Of a stretch of DNA of 64,000 nt, positions 41,801 to 51,404 are shown in pieces. Source of the stretch: Paracidovorax wautersii (lineage in GTDB: Bacteria; Pseudomonadota; Gammaproteobacteria; Burkholderiales; Burkholderiaceae_C); assembly GCF_031453675.1 (NCBI RefSeq), contig NZ_JAVIZX010000001.1, positions 3,618,001 to 3,682,000 on the forward strand, in the 5' to 3' direction. Positions within the stretch are counted from its first letter, which is position 1. Each line of letters begins with the position of its first letter. The notes below the pieces were generated by a model that was not told the origin of the DNA, searched no databases, and worked only from the letters and a program-made list of their open reading frames with translations. The translations under genes and the position numbers were made by a program.

Positions 41801-43843
41801 CTGCGGCAGCCCGCCGCGCTCGGCACGCACCGCCGCAGTGATGGCGGCGAAGAACGGCTGGGAAGCCAGCGCCTCTAGCGGAACACCCATGCGGCGGCGC
41901 CAGTTGGGATGGCGCTCCTCGGTGGTGCCCGGCACGTTGGGCTGCTCGCGTTGCCCCGTCAGATCCTCCAGCTGGACGCCCACCAGCAGGCAGGGCGTGC
42001 GGGCCAGCAGTGCATGCACGGCAGCGGCCAGCGACGGGGTCATCTCGGGAGCGGATTGCGCATCCAGCGTCACGCCGTCGGGCAGCAGATCTTCGGCCTG
42101 CAAAGCTGCCAGCAGGCGGGTACGGTCCTGGGCGCGGGCCAGCTGAGCGTTGACCTGGGCGTCCGTGTCGAGCCAGCCGAGCGCCTGCTGCACGGCGACG
42201 TCGTCTGCCGCCCAGAAGCCCGCCAGCGTGGGCAGGTCATGGGTGCTGACGACGGCGAGGGCCTGGGCAGGCCACTGCGAGGGAGGGCGGAAACCGCCCT
42301 GGTCGAGCCGTTCGAAGATCAGCGGCTTGTACGACAGCAGCGCGTGGCTCGCCATGGCTTCGCGCATGCGCGGGACCACGTTACCCAGGTCTTCACCGAT
42401 GACCATGCACCGGTGGCGATGGCTTTCGATTGCCAGCACGGCGAGCAACGCATCCATCGGGTAGCTGACGTAGGTGCCGCCGTCCGGGCTGGTCCAGAAC
42501 AGGCGCATGAGCGCCATGACATGGTCCATTCGCAACGCACCGGCAGGCCGCATCGTGGCCTCCAGCAGCTGACGGAAGGGCCGGAAGCCGGCATCCGCAA
42601 GCGCCACAGGGTTGACCGGCGGCAGGCCCCAGTCCTGCCCCTGCGCACTCAGCGGATCCGGCGGGGCGCCGACATTCATGCCGCGCGCATACAGATCAGG
42701 ATGCGACCAGGTGTCGGTACCGCCATCGGCCGCACCCACAGCCAGGTCGCAGTACAAGCCGATGGGCATGAGTGCGCGGGCGCGGGCACTCACGCGCTGC
42801 AGCTGTTCGTGGGCGACCCACTGCAGCCAGAAACGGTAGGCTACGGCGTCTGCATGTTCCCGCGCGAAGGCTTCGACTGCGCTGGAGCGGACGTCCCGCA
42901 GCGCCTCGGGCCAGGCAGGCCAGCCCCAGATGGCCGGATCGCCCGCCTGCAGCACGGCCTGGATGGCCTCGTAGCGAGCGTGCAGGCCCAGGGTGGCAGC
43001 ATGGGTGGTGCAGAAGGCGTCGAAAGCACGTCCGCGTTCGCCATCGCCCGTCCAAGCGGTGTCGCGAAAGGTCTGCCACAGCTGTGCCAGCGCCGCTTGT
43101 TTCAGGGCAGCCACGGCAGGGTAATCGACCGTGGCGCTCTGCCGCACGGCGTCCAGTCGTGCCAGAAAGTCGGCCGACTGGCACAGCGACTGGGTGCGGA
43201 CGCACTGCAGGTATTCCGGCAAGGCTGTCACGTCGATGTGCAGCACATTCAGCGCCAGGCGGCTGGCAGGGCTGTAGGGGCTGGCGGCGTCGGGCCGGTC
43301 TGCGCGCAATGCATGCAGCGGACTCACGCCTACGAAAGCCGCACCCTGGGCAGCGGCCAGACGCACGCACTGCAGCAGGTCCGAAAAGTCCCCGATGCCC
43401 CAGCTGCGTTCCGAACGCAGCGCATACATCTGCGCGGCGATGCCCCACCACCGTTCCCCCTGCTGCAGGCCCTCGGGAAGCCAGCATTGCTCTGGCGCGG
43501 CGAGAACCCAGAGGGCATCGTCCCCGCAGTGCAGCCGGTAGTAGCCTGCGGGAATATCCGCGGTCCAGAGGGCGGAATCCCCCTGGCCTTGCGCGACAGC
43601 GGGCGCGTCCGGGCGGTCCGCATCCCGTAGCTGCCACGCTCCAGCGGCGGGCAGTTGGATGGATTGCGCTTCACCCGCCCGCACCACGGCGAACGAACAT
43701 TGCGCCGCATCGTCGTGCGGCCCCATGGCGTCCAAGGCACGCTGCAACACAGCGGTAGGTACCTGGACGGGGTGTCCCCAGAAGCCCGTGTATTCGGTCG
43801 CGATGCCCGCGCGCGCGGCGCGCTGCAGCAGTTCTTGCGTCAT
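38882..43843 (-). CDS. Fused 4-alpha-glucanotransferase (MalQ) and maltooligosyl trehalose synthase (TreY)
   Basis: A single 1653-residue chain from the ATG at 43843. Residues 1 to about 690 are a GH77 glucanotransferase, with GALRMDHVMALMRLFW carrying the nucleophile Asp, IGEDLGNVVP and STHDLPTLAGFW. From about 695 (ATYRVQLHAGF) to the end it is a GH13 TreY that isomerises the reducing end to trehalose (LDTVPNHMG, GLRIDHPDGLADP, STHDSKRSEDVRARL). The fusion would rearrange glucans and make the trehalosyl end in one protein, feeding TreZ. Both domains look intact, with no frameshift. Confidence 0.92.
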   Translation of the reverse strand: MTQELLQRAARAGIATEYTGFWGHPVQVPTAVLQRALDAMGPHDDAAQCSFAVVRAGEAQSIQLPAAGAWQLRDADRPDAPAVAQGQGDSALWTADIPAGYYRLHCGDDALWVLAAPEQCWLPEGLQQGERWWGIAAQMYALRSERSWGIGDFSDLLQCVRLAAAQGAAFVGVSPLHALRADRPDAASPYSPASRLALNVLHIDVTALPEYLQCVRTQSLCQSADFLARLDAVRQSATVDYPAVAALKQAALAQLWQTFRDTAWTGDGERGRAFDAFCTTHAATLGLHARYEAIQAVLQAGDPAIWGWPAWPEALRDVRSSAVEAFAREHADAVAYRFWLQWVAHEQLQRVSARARALMPIGLYCDLAVGAADGGTDTWSHPDLYARGMNVGAPPDPLSAQGQDWGLPPVNPVALADAGFRPFRQLLEATMRPAGALRMDHVMALMRLFWTSPDGGTYVSYPMDALLAVLAIESHRHRCMVIGEDLGNVVPRMREAMASHALLSYKPLIFERLDQGGFRPPSQWPAQALAVVSTHDLPTLAGFWAADDVAVQQALGWLDTDAQVNAQLARAQDRTRLLAALQAEDLLPDGVTLDAQSAPEMTPSLAAAVHALLARTPCLLVGVQLEDLTGQREQPNVPGTTEERHPNWRRRMGVPLEALASQPFFAAITAAVRAERGGLPQTESALPALGTADVPRATYRVQLHAGFTFAQAQETVPYLEALGISHLYTSPYLKASKGSTHGYDVTDPSQVNPEIGTDADHAALCAALAARGMGHVLDTVPNHMGVEDPGNLWWQDVLEHGQASAHASTFDIEWWPSNPQTRGRVLLPVLGDHYGKVLEAGELQVRFDGETGRFQLTYWERALPLDPRCYADVLAAAPWPVSGPGVEAHDAAALHSLVDAFAQLPSHDAHDPTARAARLRDAPLLRQRLRDLAAALPWVRDGIATALAHINGTPGDGPSFDLLDRILQRQAYRLADWRVAGDDINYRRFFDVNALAAIRMEEPAVFDAAHTQILRWLAEGKVQGLRIDHPDGLADPARYFERLQQRYHWLRQTQGQPDQALYVVVEKIMAEHEPLPPDWRVHGGTGYRFATLVNGVFVDTDAQAAFDAVYEGFTGDRSDFEESACACKRLIIETALYSDLNWLVETLSKITRADRRVCDFTRNQLRVALVEVATRFPVYRTYVLPGQAEASDTDRQHIAWAIAAARRQLGTSEGGVLAYLQGVLLGEDGPEPALRSGFVRRWQQFTAPVMAKAVEDTLFYRYVRLVSLNDVGAEPRRFGLSVPAFHQANQQRSRYTPHGLLATSTHDSKRSEDVRARLNVLSEMPREWQATVQALQAAGERFESVVDEAPAPSARDRWALFQALVGIWPADGADAASLPDLRGRIQRYMVKAMREAKLQSNWLFPHEAYEAAVAQYIEKTLATDRFVGILQDWVRRIAPYGFRNSLCQVALKLMAPGVPDVYQGCEQWNFSLVDPDNRRPVDFAALSGRLQELQSWYAGGRYPDEARWRSVLGGSAAMPDAAKQLTTWRLLQTRARYASLFREAIYLPLVVEGPASAHAIAFARILDGTAVVVVCSRLLALWNSAQEGQWRDTRVVVASAHPALGKPGRWEDACTGQTLANADTITLATVLGDIGPGGSRLPFAVLTPAENPA

Positions 43844-43862
43844 CTCTTGTGTCCGTTCGGAA

Positions 43863-45692
43863 TCAATGCGCTGCCGGCGTGCAGATCCAGCGTGCAGACC
43901 AGGGGCCCCAGGCGGCAGAGCCGCTTTCACCATCATCAAGCCACCTGTGCTGGAACAGCAGTTCACCTGCGGGGCGGGGCGGTACATCTTCCACGGGATC
44001 CGGTCCGAGGTTGGCTTCCAGCCAGCACGCGCTCCCGTCGGCATAGGCCCATTGCACTCTCAGGCCGCGCTCGCCGATGCGTTCGCTGGTGTGACGGCCG
44101 GTGGCCAGCAGGCCGCTGCGAGGCACGAACCACTGCCGCCGGGCCTCCAGCGCCTGGCGCACCAGGTCGCTGCGCTGCCGGGCGGGCACCAGTTCGGACT
44201 GCACCCAGTCCAGCCGGCTGGCCTCCACGGTGTCCGCGTTGCAGGGATCGGGCAGCGTTCTTCCTTCCGGGACGGCATGGCTGAACTCACGCATACGGCC
44301 GGCACGCACGGCCTCGCGCAATTCGCCCTCCCAGTCGGCAAAGTACAGAAAGGGGGTGGTGGCACCGAACTCGTCCCCCATGAACACCATGGGTGTCGCC
44401 GGCGTCAGCAGGGACAGCAGCAGGGCGAGCTCGACGGCCTCGGTCGGTGCCAGCGCCGCCAGGCGATCGCCGAAGGCTCGGTTGCCGATCTGGTCGTGGT
44501 TTCCGATGAACTGCAGCAGCGCCGGCAGCGGTACCGCCGGGACGGCGCCGGACGGGGTGACCCCTTCGGGAAACGCAAAGCCCTCCGTCAGCACGCGGGC
44601 CAGCAGATCCATGGGGTGGCTGGCAAACCGCCCGTAATAGGTGTGCGACTCCCCGGTCAGCAGCACGTGCACTGCATGGTGAAAGTCATCGTTCCACTGT
44701 CCGTCGTAGCGTCCTGCCACCGCGGTGCCCTGCAGCCAGCTCGCCTGGTTTTTCTCGTTCTCCAGCACCAGGTGGACCTCTCTGCCCTCGGACTGCGCAA
44801 GCGCGCGCACCCGTTGGCTGATGTCCTGCAGGATGTGCGCAGGGCCGTCGTCAAGGATGGCATGCACGGCGTCCAGACGCAGGCCGTCCACCCGAAACTC
44901 CTCGATCCAGTACAGCGCGTTGTGGATGAAGAACTCGCGCACGACCTCACTACCGTCTTGGTCGAAGTTGATCGCACGCCCCCACGGGCTTTCATGGGTG
45001 GATGAGAAGAATTGCGGGGCGTAGAGCGGCAGGTAGTTGCCGTCCGGGCCGAAGTGGTTGTAGACCACGTCCACGAACACGCACAGGCCCAGCGCGTGCG
45101 CGGCGTCCACGAAATACTTGAGGTCGTCGGGTGTCCCGTAGGAAGGATGCGGGGCGAAGGGCAGCACGCCGTCGTATCCCCAGCCCCAATCCCCACTAAA
45201 GGTCGCCAGGGGCATGAGTTCGACGGCCGTGAAGCCCAGAGCCGCCAGCCGGGGAAGATGCACCTGGGCCGCCGCGAAGGTGCCCTCCGGGGTGAAGGTG
45301 CCGACATGCAATTCGTAGAACACCAGGTCCTGCCATGGGTGTCCCTTCCAGCCCGCAGTGCGCCACGAATAGGCGAGCGGGTCGGTGAGAACGCACCATT
45401 GGTGGGGGCCTTGCGGGGCGTGCCGTGCGGCCGGATCGGGAACGACCTGGCCGCCGTCGATCTGCCACCGGTAACGGGTAGAGGCGTCGGCGCCCGGCAC
45501 ATGGGCATGCCACCAGCCGCCGTCGCCTCTTGTGGCCGGCTGTGGCGGCACTTCAGCCGCCCCGGTCTGGCACTGGAGTGCCACATCTTTCGCAGCAGGG
45601 GCCCACAGGCGGAAGTCGGCACCTCCGTCGGGATGCAGGCGCGCACCGAAAGGCATCTCGTGCGCGCCGCGCTCCCCGTTTCGGTCGGTCAT
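43863..45692 (-). CDS. treZ: Maltooligosyl trehalose trehalohydrolase
   Basis: A 609-residue GH13 enzyme that releases trehalose from maltooligosyl-trehalose. The N-terminal CBM48-like domain has FRLWAPAAKDVAL. The barrel shows ELHVGTFTPEGTF, DVVYNHFGPDGNY, nucleophile Asp in VDGLRLDAVHAI, acid Glu in LVLENEKN and NHDQIGNRAFGDR. The start at 45692 overlaps the glgX stop by 4 nt. Confidence 0.95.
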   Translation of the reverse strand: MTDRNGERGAHEMPFGARLHPDGGADFRLWAPAAKDVALQCQTGAAEVPPQPATRGDGGWWHAHVPGADASTRYRWQIDGGQVVPDPAARHAPQGPHQWCVLTDPLAYSWRTAGWKGHPWQDLVFYELHVGTFTPEGTFAAAQVHLPRLAALGFTAVELMPLATFSGDWGWGYDGVLPFAPHPSYGTPDDLKYFVDAAHALGLCVFVDVVYNHFGPDGNYLPLYAPQFFSSTHESPWGRAINFDQDGSEVVREFFIHNALYWIEEFRVDGLRLDAVHAILDDGPAHILQDISQRVRALAQSEGREVHLVLENEKNQASWLQGTAVAGRYDGQWNDDFHHAVHVLLTGESHTYYGRFASHPMDLLARVLTEGFAFPEGVTPSGAVPAVPLPALLQFIGNHDQIGNRAFGDRLAALAPTEAVELALLLSLLTPATPMVFMGDEFGATTPFLYFADWEGELREAVRAGRMREFSHAVPEGRTLPDPCNADTVEASRLDWVQSELVPARQRSDLVRQALEARRQWFVPRSGLLATGRHTSERIGERGLRVQWAYADGSACWLEANLGPDPVEDVPPRPAGELLFQHRWLDDGESGSAAWGPWSARWICTPAAH

Positions 45693-47878
45693 GCCTCGGC
45701 CTGATCGGAAGGACGCGCAGGTGCCGTGAAGACCGCCAGGGAGTGGGGCAGGAGGCTGTACTGCTCGCCTTCCTGTACCGACGGCCCATCGCCCGCGTCC
45801 ATCACCTGTTCATCGCGGGTGTCGACGCGCAGCGCCCAGCGGCGTCCCGAGTCGTCCGCGGGCAGGGTGAACGTGGCTTCTTCGCCCGAAGCGTTGAAAA
45901 GCATCAGCACCGAATCCTGCGATGCCATGCGGCTCTCCATGACCGCCGCAATGCAGCGCACCGACGGGTCATCCCATTCGGCGGGCGTCATCCCCAGCCC
46001 CCAGACGCTGTGCCATTCGACCGTCACGCAAGGCGGTGTTCCCGCTGCGTGGTGCGGCCACTCCCTCAGCCGCACGACCGGCAACTGCCGCCGCAGTGCG
46101 ATCAGCGCGCTGGTGAAGGCCTGGAGGCCGCTGTACTGCTGGGCACGATCCCAATCGAACCAGGACAGAGGGCCATCCTGGCAATAGCCGTTGTTGTTGC
46201 CCTGCTGGGTCCGACCGAGTTCGTCGCCCCCGAGCAGGAGCGGCGTGCCGTGCGAAAGAAACAGAGTGGTCAGCAGGTTGCGCTGCTGACGGCCGCGCAG
46301 AGCCAATACCTCCGCATCGTCAGTCTCGCCTTCGGCGCCGCAATTCCACGAACGGTTGTGGCTCTCGCCGTCGCGGCTGTCTTCTCCGTTGGCCTCGTTG
46401 TGCTTCTCGTTGTAGCTGACCAGGTCCGCCAGGGTGAAGCCGTCATGGACCGTCACCAGGTTCACACTCGCGGTGGGTCGGCGGCGGCGCGCCTCGAACA
46501 GGTCCGCGGAGCCGCACAGGCTGGCCGCAAAGCCGGGCAAAGAGCCGTCGGCATTGGCCCAGTAGTCGCGTACGGCATCGCGGTAGCGGCCGTTCCACTC
46601 CATCCAGCCCGTGGGAAAGCCGCCGAGCTGGTAGCCGTAGGGCCCGAGATCCCAGGGCTCCGCGATGAGTTTCACCCGCGACAATACCGGGTCCTGCCCG
46701 ATGGCGGTGAAGAAGGGAGCACGCCAAGTGTAGTCGCCGGCGGCGTCGCGGCCGAGGGCGCTGGCGAGGTCAAACCGGAAGCCGTCCACGTGCATTTCCT
46801 CGACCCAGTAACGCAGGCTGTCGAGCACCAGGCGCAGGGCCGGTGGGCTGCTGCTGTCCACCGTATTCCCGGTGCCCGTGAAGTCCACGCAGAAACGACC
46901 GTCCTCGGCCTGCCGGTAGTAGGCGGAATGATCGATCCCCTTGAGACTGAGCGTGGGGCCCAGGTGGTTGCCTTCGCCCGTGTGGTTGTAGACCACGTCC
47001 AGAATCACCTCCAGACCGGCAGCGTGCAGGGCCTTGACCATGGCCTTGAATTCGTCCACGCCGCCGTCCAGCGCGCGCGCGGTGTCGGTGGCATAGCGCG
47101 GCTCGGGCGCGAAGAACGCGATGGTGTTGTAGCCCCAGTAGTTGGACAGGCCCAGCTCCACCAGGCGTTGGTCGTCGATGAAGGCCTGGACGGGCAGCAG
47201 TTCGATGCTCGTCACGCCCAGTTGCTTGAGGTGGGCGATCGCCGCAGGGTGGGCCAGCCCGGCGTAGGTGCCGCGCAAAGGGACGGGCACCTCCTGCAGC
47301 GTCTGGGTGAAGCCCTTCAGATGCACTTCGTAGAACACCGTGTCCTCATCGGCAATGCGCGGCGGGCGGTCGTCACCCCAGTCGAAACGCGAGCGGATCA
47401 CCCGGCCCTTGGGTGCCGTGGAGCCGTTGTCCTCGGTGCTGGGCAGCAGGTCCTCCTCGGGCTGACCCAGCACGTAGCCGAATTGGTCTGCCGCACCCTG
47501 CACGCGGCCGGCCAGGGCCTTGCAGTACGGGTCCATCAGCAGGAGCGCCGGATTGCAGCGATGGCCTTGCTCGGGCTCGTAAGGCCCGTGGACCCGCAGC
47601 CCGTAGCGCTGGCCCGGCTTCAGACTATGGACGAATCCGTGCCAGACATCGTCGGTCAGGCCAGGCAATTCGATACGCTCCGTCTCGCGGCCATCTTCGG
47701 CGAAGAGGCAGACTTCGACCTTGTCGGCGATACGGGAGTAGATGGCGAAGTTCACGCCATGCCGGCTGGCGGACGCACCGAGCGGTGCAGGCTCGCCCCG
47801 CTCGACCCGGTGACGCGTGGCGCGCGACCGCTTGACCGTAGCCGTCAGGGTGCCGGCAGCAGGCGTCACGGGCCTCAT
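45689..47878 (-). CDS. glgX: Glycogen debranching enzyme
   Basis: A 729-residue GH13 isoamylase-type enzyme hydrolysing alpha-1,6 branches of limit dextrin. An N-terminal CBM48 is followed by the barrel with [33 protein letters not shown] (nucleophile Asp), [10 protein letters not shown] (acid) and [19 protein letters not shown]. The freed linear chains would feed the MalQ-TreY protein. Its ATG overlaps the glgC stop by 4 nt. Confidence 0.95.
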   Translation of the reverse strand: MRPVTPAAGTLTATVKRSRATRHRVERGEPAPLGASASRHGVNFAIYSRIADKVEVCLFAEDGRETERIELPGLTDDVWHGFVHSLKPGQRYGLRVHGPYEPEQGHRCNPALLLMDPYCKALAGRVQGAADQFGYVLGQPEEDLLPSTEDNGSTAPKGRVIRSRFDWGDDRPPRIADEDTVFYEVHLKGFTQTLQEVPVPLRGTYAGLAHPAAIAHLKQLGVTSIELLPVQAFIDDQRLVELGLSNYWGYNTIAFFAPEPRYATDTARALDGGVDEFKAMVKALHAAGLEVILDVVYNHTGEGNHLGPTLSLKGIDHSAYYRQAEDGRFCVDFTGTGNTVDSSSPPALRLVLDSLRYWVEEMHVDGFRFDLASALGRDAAGDYTWRAPFFTAIGQDPVLSRVKLIAEPWDLGPYGYQLGGFPTGWMEWNGRYRDAVRDYWANADGSLPGFAASLCGSADLFEARRRRPTASVNLVTVHDGFTLADLVSYNEKHNEANGEDSRDGESHNRSWNCGAEGETDDAEVLALRGRQQRNLLTTLFLSHGTPLLLGGDELGRTQQGNNNGYCQDGPLSWFDWDRAQQYSGLQAFTSALIALRRQLPVVRLREWPHHAAGTPPCVTVEWHSVWGLGMTPAEWDDPSVRCIAAVMESRMASQDSVLMLFNASGEEATFTLPADDSGRRWALRVDTRDEQVMDAGDGPSVQEGEQYSLLPHSLAVFTAPARPSDQAEA

Positions 47879-49191
47879 GCTGCAGCCTTGAAGTTGCCGC
47901 TCACCGGCGCCTGGTAGCCGGCAGCGCCTGCGGGACGCAGACGGCCCACGTTCCCACGGCCCTCATCGCTGGCCTGGCGTGCCGGGAAGAACTGGCGCGG
48001 CACGACGACGATGCCGCTGGGGGTCACGTGAAAGCGCTTGCGGTCAGCCTCCAGATCGAACCCGATGCGTTCGTGGGCCGGAATGTCGTTGTCCTGGTCG
48101 ATGATGGCCCGGCGCACCTGGGCCCCGGTGCCGATGCGGGAGCGCTCCATCACGATGCAATGATTGAGGTACGCATCGCGCTCCACTAGCACCGAGCGCC
48201 GCAGCATGGCGTGGTCGAGCGTGGCGCCGTCGACGATGCTGCCGGAGCCCACTACCGAACGGTGCAGCACGCCGTTTTCGATCTGGGCAGACTCCGCCTG
48301 GTCCGGGCTGGCGTAGATGGGCCACTGGCGGTTGGTCATGCGAAAGCGCGGGGTGGCGCCCAGGGTGTCGAAGTGCGCATCGAAGTACGCATCGATCGTG
48401 CCGACGTCGCGCCAGTAGGCGTGTTCCTCATACGCCTCGGTACCGGGGATGTGGTTGGTGTTGAAGTCGTAGGCCATGAGGCGGTGGGACTGCAGCATGG
48501 TCGGCAGGATGTCACGCCCGAAGTCGGAGTGGCCGGTGGCATGCGCCTTCTTGAGCGCGTCCAGCAGCACATCGGCATTGAAGAGGTAGTTGCCCATCGA
48601 GGCCAGGGCGTGCGTGCTGCTGCCGGGCATGGGCGACGTGGTGGCAGGCTTCTCGACGAACTGGGCGATGCGGTGCTGAGCGTCCACCTCGACGATGCCG
48701 AACTGGTTGCACTGCGACAGCGGAACGGGCAGGGTGGCGACGCTGACATGCGCGTTGCTGGCCGTGTGGAAGTCGATCATCTGGCGCACATCCATGCGGT
48801 AGATGTGGTCGGCCCCGAACACGGCCACGATGTCCGGCTGGAAGTTCTCGATGAGGTGGATGTTCTGGTACACCGAGTCCGCCGTTCCCTGGAACCATTC
48901 GGGGCCATTGCGCATTTGCGGCGGAACCACAGTGACGAAGTGCTGCGGGATGAAGCGTGTCATCGTCCACGACTGGCGGATGTGCTCGATGAGCGACTGC
49001 GATTTGTACTGCACCAGCAGGTAGATGGAGTAGATCTCCGAGTTGACCAGATTGGACAGGACGAAGTCGACGATGCGGTGCTTGCCGTTGAAGGGGACGG
49101 CGGGCTTGCAGCGTTCTGCGGTCAGGGGATGCAGGCGTGACCCTTCACCGCCAGCCATAACGATAGCCAGGACATTGCGTGTGCGTGACAT
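47875..49191 (-). CDS. glgC: Glucose-1-phosphate adenylyltransferase
   Basis: ADP-glucose pyrophosphorylase of 438 residues, making the glycogen precursor. The nucleotidyltransferase core is [13 protein letters not shown]...[15 protein letters not shown], with GTADSVYQN and a C-terminal left-handed beta-helix. The start ATG at 49191 has GGAG upstream and gives the family N-terminus [15 protein letters not shown]. An ATG at 49215, overlapping the glgB stop by 4 nt, would add eight residues and fits the operon's pattern of coupled starts; either could be used. Confidence 0.95.
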   Translation of the reverse strand: MSRTRNVLAIVMAGGEGSRLHPLTAERCKPAVPFNGKHRIVDFVLSNLVNSEIYSIYLLVQYKSQSLIEHIRQSWTMTRFIPQHFVTVVPPQMRNGPEWFQGTADSVYQNIHLIENFQPDIVAVFGADHIYRMDVRQMIDFHTASNAHVSVATLPVPLSQCNQFGIVEVDAQHRIAQFVEKPATTSPMPGSSTHALASMGNYLFNADVLLDALKKAHATGHSDFGRDILPTMLQSHRLMAYDFNTNHIPGTEAYEEHAYWRDVGTIDAYFDAHFDTLGATPRFRMTNRQWPIYASPDQAESAQIENGVLHRSVVGSGSIVDGATLDHAMLRRSVLVERDAYLNHCIVMERSRIGTGAQVRRAIIDQDNDIPAHERIGFDLEADRKRFHVTPSGIVVVPRQFFPARQASDEGRGNVGRLRPAGAAGYQAPVSGNFKAAA

Positions 49192-49211
49192 GGGGAGCTC
49201 CAGGAAAAGGG

Positions 49212-51098
49212 TCATGCCCCCAGGGGGCGGGTTGAGAAATAGAGGCTGGACAAAGGGGGCACGGTGATCTGCAGGCTGGCCGGCTGGCCTCCGAATGCAT
49301 CGGGCGTCGCCTCTCCGCCGCCGCAGTTGCCTACGCCACTGCCGCCGTAGGGCTGCGCATCGCTGTTCAGTACTTCGTGCCAGAAGCCGGAGTGCGGGAC
49401 GCCGATGCGCACGCCCGCATGCGGGGTGGGCGTCATGTTGTGAACGGCCAGCACCGACTCTCCGTCCGGCGCACGGCGCAGCAGGGCAATCACCGTGCTG
49501 TGGTGCGGCTCGACCACGGCCCAGGAAAAGCTGGCGGGATCGAAGTCGCTGGCGTGGAGTGCGGGCAAGGCCCGGTATGCGCGGTTGAGGTCAGCCACCC
49601 ATCGCGCCAGGCCGCTGTGGCGGGCGTGGGCCCACAGGTGCCAATCCAGCGTGCGCTCGTGGTGCCACTCTTCGATCTGGCCGAACTCGCCGCCCATGAA
49701 GAGCAGCTTCTTCCCCGGGTGCGACCACATGTAGCCATAGAGCGTGCGAAGTCCCGCAAAACGCTGCCAGTCATCGCCCGGCTGGCGCATCAGCAAGCTG
49801 TGCTTGCCGTAGACCACCTCGTCGTGGGACAGCGCGAGCACGAAGTTCTCGTCGAACGCGTAAACACCGGAGAAGCGGATATCGCCCTCATGCCAGTGGC
49901 GGTGCACAGGGGCACGCTGCGTGTACCGCAGGGTGTCGTTCATCCAACCCATGTTCCACTTCATGCCGAAGCCCAGACCGCCGGCATAGGTCGGGCGCGA
50001 GACACCCTCCCAGGCGGTGGACTCTTCCGCGATCATGTGGACGTCCGGGAACGCGCCATAGACGGCGCTGTTGAGGTCCTGCAGGAACTGCACGGCCTCC
50101 CAGTTCTGATGCCCGCCCTGCGCATTGGGGACCCACTCACCGGGGTTGCGCGCGAAATCGAGGTACAGCATCGACGACACGGCATCCACGCGAAGGCCAT
50201 CGAAGTGGTACTTCTCCAGCCAGAACAGCGCGCTGCTGATCAGGAAATCGCGGACCTCATAGCGACCGTAGTTGAAGATCAGGCTGTTCCACTGGGGATG
50301 AAAGCCTTTGCGCGGATCCTCGTGCTCATACAGCGCCGTGCCATCGAAGCGGGCGAGGGCGTGGGCATCCGCTGGAAAGTGCGAGCCCACCCAGTCCAGG
50401 ATCACGCCGATGCCGTGCTGGTGCAACGTGTCGACAAGCGCCATGAGATCCTGGGGGTTCCCGTAGCGCGCGGTAGGTGCGAAATAGCCGGTGGTCTGGT
50501 AACCCCACGATCCGTAGAACGGATGCTCGGAAATGGGCATCAGTTCCACATGGGTGAACCCCATGGCCTGGCAATGCGCGGCAAGCCGGTGCGCGATGTC
50601 GCGGTAGTTCAGGTAACGGCCGTCCTCCTGGCGTTGCCACGATCCCAGGTGCACCTCGTAGACCGACATGGGCGCGTCCATGGCCTGGCGCTGCGCGCGG
50701 GAGGCCATCCACTCGCGGTCACCCCATTCATGGTCCAGACGCCAGATCTGGGACGCGGTTCCCGGCAAGGCCTCCGCCCGAAATGCGTAGGGGTCGGCCT
50801 TGTCCTGCGATTGACCTTGCGCGTCCTGTACCCGGAACTTGTACAGATCGCCCGCGCGAGCAGCATCGCTCACACCGCGCCAAATGCCGGTTCCATCCGG
50901 ATCGATGTGAAGCGGCTCAGGTGTCCAGCCATTGAAGCTGCCGATAAGCGACACGCTTCGGGCATTCGGGGCCCAGACACCGAAATGCACGCCGTCCTGA
51001 CGGACATGGGCACCCAGGTTGTCGTACTGACGGTGGTGCCACGTAATGGACTGCGCCCGCAAAGCAGGGGCACTGGTGGACGTAATCGGGGTGGGCAT
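49212..51098 (-). CDS. glgB: 1,4-alpha-glucan branching enzyme
   Basis: A GH13 branching enzyme, about 628 residues from the ATG at 51098, with one CBM48 domain ([20 protein letters not shown]) and the barrel. Landmarks are [34 protein letters not shown] (nucleophile), [13 protein letters not shown] and [16 protein letters not shown]. The usual VPAHFP is VGSHFP here. A start at 51149 is open, but those codons coincide with two perfect palindromes and lack an SD, so they look like promoter. It is the first gene of the operon. Confidence 0.95.
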   Translation of the reverse strand: MPTPITSTSAPALRAQSITWHHRQYDNLGAHVRQDGVHFGVWAPNARSVSLIGSFNGWTPEPLHIDPDGTGIWRGVSDAARAGDLYKFRVQDAQGQSQDKADPYAFRAEALPGTASQIWRLDHEWGDREWMASRAQRQAMDAPMSVYEVHLGSWQRQEDGRYLNYRDIAHRLAAHCQAMGFTHVELMPISEHPFYGSWGYQTTGYFAPTARYGNPQDLMALVDTLHQHGIGVILDWVGSHFPADAHALARFDGTALYEHEDPRKGFHPQWNSLIFNYGRYEVRDFLISSALFWLEKYHFDGLRVDAVSSMLYLDFARNPGEWVPNAQGGHQNWEAVQFLQDLNSAVYGAFPDVHMIAEESTAWEGVSRPTYAGGLGFGMKWNMGWMNDTLRYTQRAPVHRHWHEGDIRFSGVYAFDENFVLALSHDEVVYGKHSLLMRQPGDDWQRFAGLRTLYGYMWSHPGKKLLFMGGEFGQIEEWHHERTLDWHLWAHARHSGLARWVADLNRAYRALPALHASDFDPASFSWAVVEPHHSTVIALLRRAPDGESVLAVHNMTPTPHAGVRIGVPHSGFWHEVLNSDAQPYGGSGVGNCGGGEATPDAFGGQPASLQITVPPLSSLYFSTRPLGA

Positions 51099-51106
51099 GG
51101 AACGGG

Positions 51107-51190
51107 CTTCTTTAAAGAAGCCATGCTCTGTTGCACTGCAACAAGGCATTGCAGGAAATGCGTCTGACGCCGCGTAGGCGGGGGCCTACG
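51107..51190. promoter_or_regulatory. glgB operon promoter region with three palindromes
   Basis: Three dyads lie just upstream of glgB: CTTCTTTAAAGAAG (51107-51120, perfect), TGTTGCA-C-TGCAACA (51129-51143, perfect arms) and CGTAGGC-GGGG-GCCTACG (51173-51190). They are candidate operators for the glycogen/trehalose operon. I cannot assign a regulator. Confidence 0.55.
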
Positions 51191-51300
51191 GTATCCACCG
51201 CCCTGGCTCGTTGGGGCGCAAGAGAGCCAAAAACGTCAGAGAGGGACTGCTAAGCCGCGTAAGACTATTCCCACGCCGAAACTCGTCCAGACCGGGCAGA

Positions 51301-51316
51301 ATTTACATGTGTAAAT
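51301..51316. promoter_or_regulatory. AT-rich dyad in front of the stressosome operon
   Basis: ATTTACA-TG-TGTAAAT, with perfect 7-nt arms, is centred about 96 nt before rsbR in the glgB/rsbR divergent gap. The flanking sequence is AT-rich and could hold the rsbR promoter. A GGGGAGGAG at 51375-51383 lies 22 nt before the chosen start. Confidence 0.5.
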
Positions 51317-51404
51317 ATTCTTTAACGAGTTGTCCTTCCGTTTGCCGACCAGCTTGGTTGGCACCGCAGTCCGCGGGGAGGAGACCTCATTCACCATCAC
51401 ATTT

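Noticed and set aside
51099-51149. Extension of glgB to the ATG at 51149
   Set aside because: There is no ribosome site, and the added codons coincide with two perfect palindromes; the ATG at 51098 gives the expected family N-terminus.
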